This document shows positions 7,102 through 12,052 of a stretch of 12,052 nt of DNA, piece after piece. Positions within the stretch are counted from its first letter, which is position 1, and each line of letters opens with the position of its first letter. The DNA is taken from contig JBLNAZ010000158.1 in NCBI GenBank assembly GCA_050259615.1, forward strand, positions 1 through 12,052. Reading direction: 5' to 3'. Source of the DNA: JAAXKN01 sp050259615. Its GTDB lineage: Bacteria > Bacteroidota > Ignavibacteria > Ignavibacteriales > SURF-24. The notes under the pieces are model-generated. The model saw only the letters and a program-made list of their open reading frames with translations, was not told where the DNA came from and made no database searches. The position numbers were made by a program, and so were the translations under genes.

Positions 7102-7179
7102 ATTTTTACAAAGTAAGGCGAAAAAATTCTAAGAAAAATTCTAAATTAGCCGGCGGAAGCATGGTTCCACAACCGGGGC

Positions 7180-7698
7180 TTATTGTTTTGAAAATCCCAT
7201 TTCCAGGAGCGGTTTATCCTGATAATCTCTGCCGCGCGTTTTAGAGATAATATCCTGAACTTCGATGAGAGCATTTATCAGGTTTTCAGGACGCGGAGGG
7301 CATCCGGCAGTATAAACATCAACAGGCAGGAACTGGTCTATTCCCTGCACGACTGAATAAGTACGGTACATGCCGCCGGTGGAAGTGCATGCGCCCATTG
7401 CAATCACCCATTTCGGGTCGGGCATCTGGTCGTAAATTTTCTTTACCACCTTGGCCATTTTGTATGTAACCGTTCCGGCAACAATCATAAGGTCCGACTG
7501 CCTTGGAGAGAACCTCATTACCTCGCTTCCGAAGCGGGAGAGGTCGTATTTAGGATCGACTGCGGCCATCATTTCGATAGCACAGCATGAAATACCCATA
7601 GGCATAGGCCACACAGAATTTTTTCTAGCCCATGCAATAACAGCATCTATTGTTGTAGTAATAAAACCATCTGAAGTCAGTTTGGCTTCTAATCCCAT
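7180..7698 (-). CDS. nuoB: NADH-quinone oxidoreductase subunit B (N2 4Fe-4S)
   Basis: A 172-residue subunit (PSST/20-kDa family) that holds the terminal 4Fe-4S cluster N2, which reduces quinone. Ligands are the tandem C38-C39 in GISCCAIEMM, then C104 in MGACTSTGGMY and C133 in AGCPPRPE. All four are present. The length is normal and there is no fused domain. The ATG at 7698 overlaps the end of nuoA by 10 nt, which suggests translational coupling. A hydrogenase small subunit-like relative is possible by family, but the operon context settles complex I. Confidence 0.97.
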   Translation of the reverse strand: MGLEAKLTSDGFITTTIDAVIAWARKNSVWPMPMGISCCAIEMMAAVDPKYDLSRFGSEVMRFSPRQSDLMIVAGTVTYKMAKVVKKIYDQMPDPKWVIAMGACTSTGGMYRTYSVVQGIDQFLPVDVYTAGCPPRPENLINALIEVQDIISKTRGRDYQDKPLLEMGFSKQ

Positions 7699-8057
7699 TT
7701 GAGTCCGCCTTTTTTATAGACATATAAATAACCAAGTTCCAGCACCACAAGAAATATCAGCATCGGAACGAGTGCAGAGATTCCATTTTCACCCAGAAGC
7801 TTCTTAAATTCGACAGCCCATGGATAAACGAATATCACTTCGATATCAAAGATTATAAAGAGCATGGCTACAAGGTAATACTTAATTGATATTCTCTCTC
7901 TCACGCTCCCAACCGGTTTCATACCGCTTTCATAGGTGCTTAACTTCTCAGAATCGGGCCTCTGGGGGCCAAAAAGCTTGGAAGAAGCGATGACAGCGAC
8001 ACTAAAAACCACGGCAAAACCGATAACAAGAAATATTGGTATGTATTGTTCTATCAT
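7689..8057 (-). CDS. nuoA: NADH-quinone oxidoreductase subunit A
   Basis: A 122-residue membrane subunit with three predicted transmembrane helices (about 5-27, 60-82, 92-114), located at the junction of the peripheral and membrane arms. The conserved loop YESGMKPVGSVRERISIKYY and the following FDIEVIFVYPWAV are diagnostic; the acidic pair in FDIE lies in helix 2. It is the first gene of the nuo cluster: a promoter candidate lies 28 nt before the ATG and there is a terminator further upstream. The ATG at 8057 has no obvious Shine-Dalgarno sequence. The end of the gene overlaps nuoB by 10 nt. Confidence 0.96.
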   Translation of the reverse strand: MIEQYIPIFLVIGFAVVFSVAVIASSKLFGPQRPDSEKLSTYESGMKPVGSVRERISIKYYLVAMLFIIFDIEVIFVYPWAVEFKKLLGENGISALVPMLIFLVVLELGYLYVYKKGGLKWD

Positions 8058-8084
8058 TACTAATTAGATTTTATTGTTAAGTGT

Positions 8085-8115
8085 CAAATTTATCTAATTT
8101 ATCAAATAATGTCAA
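8085..8115 (-). promoter_or_regulatory. Candidate promoter of the nuo operon
   Basis: On the - strand TTGACA (8115-8110) is followed, after 17 nt, by TAAATTTG (8092-8085). The second box fits the Bacteroidota -7 consensus TAnnTTTG exactly, with the TTG of the first box 20 nt upstream as a -33 element. It also reads as a perfect sigma70 -35 with a weaker -10. The predicted transcript would start near 8078, about 20 nt before nuoA. The remainder of the 8058-8306 gap is AT-rich and shows no gene, only this promoter and the terminator at 8240-8265. Confidence 0.6.
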
Positions 8116-8239
8116 TTTTAATCAGCCGTCATTAGATCCAATTCGGGGAAAAATTAGAGGCCATGAAATTAAGAAATGGAATCAGAAAATGAAATGATTT
8201 TTCGGATATTTTGAGTTTAGAGGCTTTGAAACAATAGAA

Positions 8240-8265
8240 AAGCTGCCCTCTTTCAGGGGCAGCTT
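8240..8265 (-). terminator. Probable terminator after the cox/cytochrome c cluster
   Basis: On the - strand AAGCTGCCC (8265-8257) pairs with GGGCAGCTT (8248-8240), a 9-bp perfect stem with an 8-nt loop, 41 nt after the stop of the cytochrome c gene. The following bases TTCTATTGTTTC are only moderately T-rich, so termination may be incomplete. It marks the likely boundary between the cox cluster and the nuo operon. Confidence 0.7.
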
Positions 8266-8306
8266 AAGAGTAGTATTTATATTAATGCTATTTTGCTTAG
8301 GAATTT

Positions 8307-9671
8307 CTATTTATACTCTTTATAAGTTTTCATGATGTAGTCAGCTATTGCCTCAACTTCCTTGGGTTTTAAGCCCTGGTTCGGCATTTGAGGAAATGCC
8401 GGGTTCTTCTTGGTAGGGTTCGATATAAATGCTACGAGCTGGTCGCGGTGCCCTTCATACTTTGGAAGCACATTCTTATAGGCAGGACCCACGAGCACCC
8501 TGTCGAATCTGTGGCATGCAGAACACCTGCCGTCAAAGATATCCTTTCCGCTTATTGCGGGCCCCTTGCCGGCTTTTTCCATCTTTTCTTTTACAATTGC
8601 GTCGTAATTTGCAGCCAGAGCCAGTTCCTGGCTTTGTGTGGCATAGCTGAATGATACCTGATCGTTGACGGTAAAAAGTACAAAAAATATGAGAAGAAGA
8701 AAGAATATTTGTCCGCTGTAGTTTGCCCCGGTCTGTTTTATCATCATGTAGTAAAAGTGTCCAAGGGCAAAAAGAACAATCAGTATTAAGAGCGACAGGG
8801 CAAAGGATGAATCTGAAACCGCTCCATGCGGAATTACAAAAAGGCTGATGAGAATAAAGACCGGCAGCACAATGACAGCCCATACGCCTGAGATGAGGCT
8901 GAACTTCTCAATTGAATTTGCATACTCGTCGTTTTCTTCCCCTAAAGGCTTTTTCCATGAGAAATAATAAAACAATATGGCGCCGCTTGTTACAGCAACA
9001 GCTGCAATAAGGAAAAATATATACTTATAAACTGCAGACATGGAGAATATTATGCTAAACAAAGAATAATTACGCCCCCACATTTCAGGTTCATAAGAAA
9101 GCTGAATGGCTGCAATAATTATATAGGATGAAATAAAAAGCAGAACGACTCCACAGATGCCGGAGCGCCTTTCGACTTTAAGGTTCGATTTCTTAAAAAC
9201 TTCAAGCTCATTCGTCCCTTCCTGGAGGTCCGCAGGAACTCCTTCCGGGACTCTGCCGGCCGCCGTTCTTAAAAGCCAGTCCAGATTGAACGTGTATTTG
9301 TAGGAATAAATCAGTATAACTGCAGGCACAAAGATGAGTCCCGCAATAAACACAAATGATACGACCCCCATTTTAGATTCATGCAGGAGCTGTGAATAAA
9401 TCAGAATAAGACTTGCAATTGGAATTATTCCAAGCACAAGAGCTATACTTTTTGTAAAGGTTACTATATCAATAAGATCTTTAGAAAAGCGGATGTAATT
9501 TTCGTTTCCTTTTTTTCTTCCAATTAGATTAAAGGCAACAGAATAAAGAGATATCCCTTTAAGAAATGCCAGATACGGCAGAAACAGTACCAGGGCGAGC
9601 ACCAGTATGTATCTGAGCAGTGTCAGATTTTCTGCCGATTGGGGTATCACCAGCCTGTTCAGAAATTCCAT
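8307..9671 (-). CDS. Polytopic membrane protein with C-terminal monohaem cytochrome c domain
   Basis: A 454-residue protein. About eight hydrophobic helices are visible (near 18-38, 74-95, 102-124, 171-192, 204-236, 257-280, 290-311, 320-335). They are followed by a class I cytochrome c domain at about 372-454, with the haem site CSACH (C383, C386, H387) and a likely axial Met in FPQMPNQG (M429). The C-terminal domain must be on the outer face of the inner membrane for haem attachment. Segments 17-126 and 204-313 share a pattern (helix, KK-x-G, E-N, K, helix with LP/IP, helix, Tyr-rich end, K), which suggests an internal duplication. I do not recognise the membrane part as a named family. It is the last gene of the oxidase cluster, 16 nt after ctaB, and coxB has no cytochrome c domain. 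A role as membrane-bound electron donor to the oxidase is therefore likely but inferred. An AGGA precedes the ATG. Confidence 0.85.
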   Translation of the reverse strand: MEFLNRLVIPQSAENLTLLRYILVLALVLFLPYLAFLKGISLYSVAFNLIGRKKGNENYIRFSKDLIDIVTFTKSIALVLGIIPIASLILIYSQLLHESKMGVVSFVFIAGLIFVPAVILIYSYKYTFNLDWLLRTAAGRVPEGVPADLQEGTNELEVFKKSNLKVERRSGICGVVLLFISSYIIIAAIQLSYEPEMWGRNYSLFSIIFSMSAVYKYIFFLIAAVAVTSGAILFYYFSWKKPLGEENDEYANSIEKFSLISGVWAVIVLPVFILISLFVIPHGAVSDSSFALSLLILIVLFALGHFYYMMIKQTGANYSGQIFFLLLIFFVLFTVNDQVSFSYATQSQELALAANYDAIVKEKMEKAGKGPAISGKDIFDGRCSACHRFDRVLVGPAYKNVLPKYEGHRDQLVAFISNPTKKNPAFPQMPNQGLKPKEVEAIADYIMKTYKEYK

Positions 9672-9687
9672 AATAGATCATCCTGTA

Positions 9688-10572
9688 TTAAAAGTTGAAA
9701 AGCTTATTTATGGAAAGAAGTATCACAACCAAAAGAACATAAATATTAATTTCCCTGAAGGCGAATCTGTAAGTCATCTTCTCAAAACTATGAATAATAA
9801 GTTTTCGCGAATCCCAGACGAGCCATACCCCGGCGAGGATAAGCAGAATGTTTATAACAGGGTTTTTGACCACGCCAAAGAGCGCAATAAAAAGGCAGCT
9901 TACGGCAAGGGCTACAATCCAGACAAATGTAATTCTTGTAAGCTGTCTCGTACTGAACAGACTCGTAAGAACAGGGAATCCGGCCTTTTCATAATCCTTT
10001 TCATATATCATCAGCAGGAGCCAGAAATGAGGGACCTGCCAGATAAAAAAGAACAGAGCAACGGCAAGGATTTCAGGGTTCATCATCATTCCGCCGGCTG
10101 CAACGTAGCCCATTACGGGCGGAATTGAACCGATCAAAGCGCCCGGCACTACAGCCAGTGCAGTTACTTTCTTTAATGGCGTATAAAAAGCATTGTACCA
10201 GGCAAGCGCCAGAAGCCCCAGGACTACTACAGTTAAGTTGCCTGAGAGATAGAGAATAAGAAGTCCCGCAGCTGAAAACAGTATTACAACCATTAGGGCC
10301 GCAGATGGTTTAATGGCGCCGGAAGGTATTGGCCTCATTTTTGTGCGGCTCATTAAGGCATCTGTATTTCTTTCCTGGTAGTGGTTCATTGCAGAAGAAC
10401 CGCATGCAAGAAGAAACACGCCAAGCGTAACAAAAAACAGCTGCCAGTTTACTTTTCCCGAAGCAAGTATAAACCCTACCGAAGTTGATACTGCTACAAA
10501 AAGTGTAATACGGACTTTACCTAATTCCAGTAATATTGGGATAATTCCTTTTTTGTTTAAATATTTATTCAA
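9688..10572 (-). CDS. ctaB: Protohaem IX farnesyltransferase (haem O synthase)
   Basis: A 294-residue integral membrane prenyltransferase (UbiA family) that transfers a farnesyl group to haem B to make haem O, a precursor of haem A, for haem-copper oxidases. The first Asp-rich motif is in NHYQERNTDALMSRT, with N63 and D71, followed by RPIPSG (80-85). The second is YEKDYEKAGFPVL, with D193 in the YxxDY pattern. PHFW is also present. About eight or nine hydrophobic helices fit the family. The frame begins with TTG at 10572: no ATG occurs before residue 62 and the frame upstream, open to a stop at 10633-10635, has no ATG or GTG. It lies between coxB and the cytochrome c gene, as expected for an oxidase assembly gene. 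Also known as cyoE. Confidence 0.95.
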   Translation of the reverse strand: MNKYLNKKGIIPILLELGKVRITLFVAVSTSVGFILASGKVNWQLFFVTLGVFLLACGSSAMNHYQERNTDALMSRTKMRPIPSGAIKPSAALMVVILFSAAGLLILYLSGNLTVVVLGLLALAWYNAFYTPLKKVTALAVVPGALIGSIPPVMGYVAAGGMMMNPEILAVALFFFIWQVPHFWLLLMIYEKDYEKAGFPVLTSLFSTRQLTRITFVWIVALAVSCLFIALFGVVKNPVINILLILAGVWLVWDSRKLIIHSFEKMTYRFAFREINIYVLLVVILLSINKLFNF

Positions 10573-10664
10573 AAGAACCGGCTTTCTTTTTTTAAACTGA
10601 CTTTGAATTATAGCTGAACTGTCGGATTTATTTTAGCGCATAACTTTTATAAGTAACACTTTTA

Positions 10665-11405
10665 TTACTTCGGCTGATTCGCCCCGCCCCCCTGCTGCTG
10701 GGAGCTGCCTGTTTCATTCTGGGTTTCGCCTGATTTTTGCGGAACATTTTCCGGAACAGCTCCGGGCACGCCGCCGTGGGCATTTGAAGCTGCTGAAGGC
10801 TCACTGCTGTTGACGTTAAGCCAGGCAGCAAAATCCTCCTGCGGTATTACAATAACCTTATTCAGCATGTATGAATGGTTCATGCCGCAGTATTCGGCAC
10901 ATTCAACCTGGTAGGTGCCTGTACTGTTTGCAGTAAAGACGAGATAAGTTTTCTTACCCGGCACTGCATCTTCCTTGATTCTGAAGGATGGAACATAAAA
11001 GCTGTGCGTAACGTCAAGCGAATTAAGTTCCAGTTTTACGGGCGTATTAACAGGCACATAAAGAGTATCGTACTTTTTACCGTTTGCATACTGAAAGCTC
11101 CATTTCCACATCCGTCCAGTTACCTTAACGCCCATGGCGCCTTTGGGCACTTTTCTTAGTTCGGCAAAAGCCGTGAAACCGTAGTAGAACATTGAAAGTG
11201 CCAGCAGTGTGGGCACAGCAATCCAGATGACCTCAAGAGTGAGGTTACCCTCAATATTTGAAGGTTTCGGATTTCTCTTGCGGCTGTATCTGATCACAAA
11301 ATATATCATGGCAAAAGTAACCCCCAGTAAAATAATTACTGAAATGGTTACTATATAAATAAACGTATTATCAACCGTTTGCGCGTATGTAGAAGCTCCT
11401 GACAT
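10665..11405 (-). CDS. coxB: Cytochrome c oxidase subunit II (CuA)
   Basis: A 246-residue subunit. Two N-terminal membrane helices (about 15-38 and 58-80) anchor an extracytoplasmic cupredoxin domain that takes electrons from cytochrome c. The CuA site is complete: H134 (DVTHSFYVP), C169, E171, C173 (CAEYC), H177 and M180. The CuA set marks a cytochrome c oxidase rather than a quinol oxidase. After residue 196 the chain ends in a roughly 50-residue tail rich in Ser, Gln, Gly, Pro and Asn that looks disordered, in the place where caa3-type enzymes carry a cytochrome c domain; no CxxCH is present. The ATG at 11405 has a good AAGGGG Shine-Dalgarno sequence 8 nt upstream. No clear signal peptide precedes helix 1. 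Confidence 0.96.
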   Translation of the reverse strand: MSGASTYAQTVDNTFIYIVTISVIILLGVTFAMIYFVIRYSRKRNPKPSNIEGNLTLEVIWIAVPTLLALSMFYYGFTAFAELRKVPKGAMGVKVTGRMWKWSFQYANGKKYDTLYVPVNTPVKLELNSLDVTHSFYVPSFRIKEDAVPGKKTYLVFTANSTGTYQVECAEYCGMNHSYMLNKVIVIPQEDFAAWLNVNSSEPSAASNAHGGVPGAVPENVPQKSGETQNETGSSQQQGGGANQPK

Positions 11406-11432
11406 TTTAACTACCCCTTGGCTAAATTGAGT

Positions 11433-11747
11433 TTACCTGAATATGATGTCCGCAAAAGTAAAAACAAAAACTGCAGCGAGCGTCATTACAGCAATTAAAA
11501 TAAACACCTTGAAAACGATGTCATCGAACTTAATATGCATAAATATATTCAATACAAGCGAAGCCTTTGCTGCTGCAATTAAAACTGCAATAAGAAGCGT
11601 AATGCCTCCTAAATTAATACCGGCAACGGCAACTGTTGCCGCCGTGAGGGCCAGCAGTGCCAGCCATACCACAACATATGTGCTGTAATTTACAATATGA
11701 GGATGCGAATCGTTATTCGTATTGTTATGAGAATCGTAATTAGCCAT
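11433..11747 (-). CDS. Cytochrome c oxidase subunit IV (prokaryotic type)
   Basis: A 104-residue small membrane subunit with three predicted helices (about 22-42, 46-68, 78-101). It fits the bacterial COX4/CyoD-like family: HIVNYSTYVVVWLALLALT, an AAKASLVLNIFMHIKF block (the KA-x-LV-x-x-x-FMH motif) and a hydrophobic end. The N-terminal 17 residues are polar and rich in Asn and His. It carries no cofactor and probably helps assemble or stabilise the oxidase core. Spacing is 9 nt after coxC and 27 nt before coxB. The Shine-Dalgarno AAGGA stands 6 nt before the ATG. coxD or ctaF naming varies, so no symbol is given. Confidence 0.9.
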   Translation of the reverse strand: MANYDSHNNTNNDSHPHIVNYSTYVVVWLALLALTAATVAVAGINLGGITLLIAVLIAAAKASLVLNIFMHIKFDDIVFKVFILIAVMTLAAVFVFTFADIIFR

Positions 11748-11756
11748 ATTGTTTCC

Positions 11757-12052
11757 TTATCGTAATAAATAGAATAGGGGGAACAGGAATATCCAGATGA
11801 TATCAACCAGGTGCCAGTACAGTCCGGAATTCTCCAGCTTGGAAAAGTCCGAAGGCGTAACCCTGTCTTTAGCAATAAAGACGACCATAAAGCTTAGTAT
11901 TACAATGCCTATTATTACGTGGAGGCCGTGGATACCCGTCATCACATAATAGAGCCCGAAGAAAAGAATTTCACCGGGAGATCGGCTTATAAGCTCAGGA
12001 GATTTCGGGTATATTCCGTTCCGGATCTCATGCGACCATTCAAAATATTTAT
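11757..12052 (-). CDS. coxC: Cytochrome c oxidase subunit III, C-terminal part (cut by window edge)
   Basis: About 97 C-terminal residues are visible; the 5' end lies beyond 12052. The visible sequence has the PGEILFFGLYY stretch, TGIHGLHVIIG (the diagnostic HGLHV motif of subunit III), an SGLYWHLVDIIWIFLFPLFYLL ending in two motif halves, and a short C-terminus. Three membrane helices are visible. The frame is continuous to the window edge, so a start at the GTG at 11945 would be an artefact of an internal Val codon. It belongs with the subunit IV and II genes downstream; the catalytic subunit I (coxA) is not in the window and is probably further upstream. Confidence 0.93.
   Translation of the reverse strand, partial: KYFEWSHEIRNGIYPKSPELISRSPGEILFFGLYYVMTGIHGLHVIIGIVILSFMVVFIAKDRVTPSDFSKLENSGLYWHLVDIIWIFLFPLFYLLR

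Noticed and set aside
7102..7179. Gap between nuoB and nuoC as a site of a regulatory RNA structure or small gene
   Set aside because: Only imperfect 4-bp pairings (agcc/ggct, ggtt/aacc) and a short repeat AAAATTCTAA are visible; no convincing structure or coding frame.
11757..11945. A separate short gene of 62 codons starting at the GTG at 11945
   Set aside because: The frame continues upstream to the window edge with typical subunit III sequence, so the GTG is an internal Val codon of coxC.
1..12052. CRISPR arrays, insertion sequences, tRNA or rRNA genes, integrase sites
   Set aside because: I saw no regularly spaced repeats, transposase-like frames, terminal inverted repeats or cloverleaf-like segments; almost all of the sequence is taken up by conserved housekeeping genes.

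Overview
The window is about 12 kb of ordinary bacterial chromosome dedicated to iron uptake and aerobic respiration. Protein-level resemblances, AT-rich gaps and weak or absent Shine-Dalgarno sequences before many starts suggest a member of the Bacteroidota/Chlorobi (FCB) branch, plausibly an Ignavibacteria-like lineage. A Bacteroidota-style promoter (TTG, 20 nt, TAnnTTTG) before nuoA points the same way. This placement is an inference: there is no rRNA or other marker gene in the window.

Layout: positions 102-2819 (+ strand) hold a compact iron operon. It has a Fur-family regulator with a GTG start, feoA overlapping it by 8 nt, and feoB 17 nt further on. Convergent to it is rnhA (ribonuclease HI, - strand, 2922-3419). 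Next, all on the - strand and transcribed from right to left, comes nuoA-B-C-D-E-F (8057 down to 3498), the first six subunit genes of complex I. The cluster has a promoter candidate before nuoA and a strong intrinsic terminator right after nuoF, so nuoG and the membrane-arm genes must lie elsewhere. Upstream, across a 249-nt gap holding another terminator and the nuo promoter, is the end of a cytochrome c oxidase cluster (12052 down to 8307, - strand). Its order is coxC (subunit III, cut by the window edge), a subunit IV gene, coxB (subunit II with a complete CuA site), ctaB/cyoE (haem O synthase, TTG start), and a polytopic membrane protein ending in a monohaem cytochrome c domain.

How it works together: FeoAB imports Fe(II) under the control of the cotranscribed Fur-type sensor. 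Much of that iron is needed for the Fe-S clusters and haems of the neighbouring complexes. NuoEF oxidises NADH and NuoBCD passes electrons to quinone. The haem-copper oxidase reduces O2, with CtaB making its haem O (a precursor of haem A). The membrane-bound cytochrome c is a good candidate electron carrier to the CuA site, because this subunit II has no fused cytochrome c domain of its own.

I found no mobile element, CRISPR array, tRNA or rRNA, and no clear evidence of a wholly new system. The most interesting points are the membrane cytochrome c protein with a possible internal duplication, the extra extracytoplasmic loop in FeoB, the nuo cluster cut off after nuoF, and the unusual order of the cox genes.
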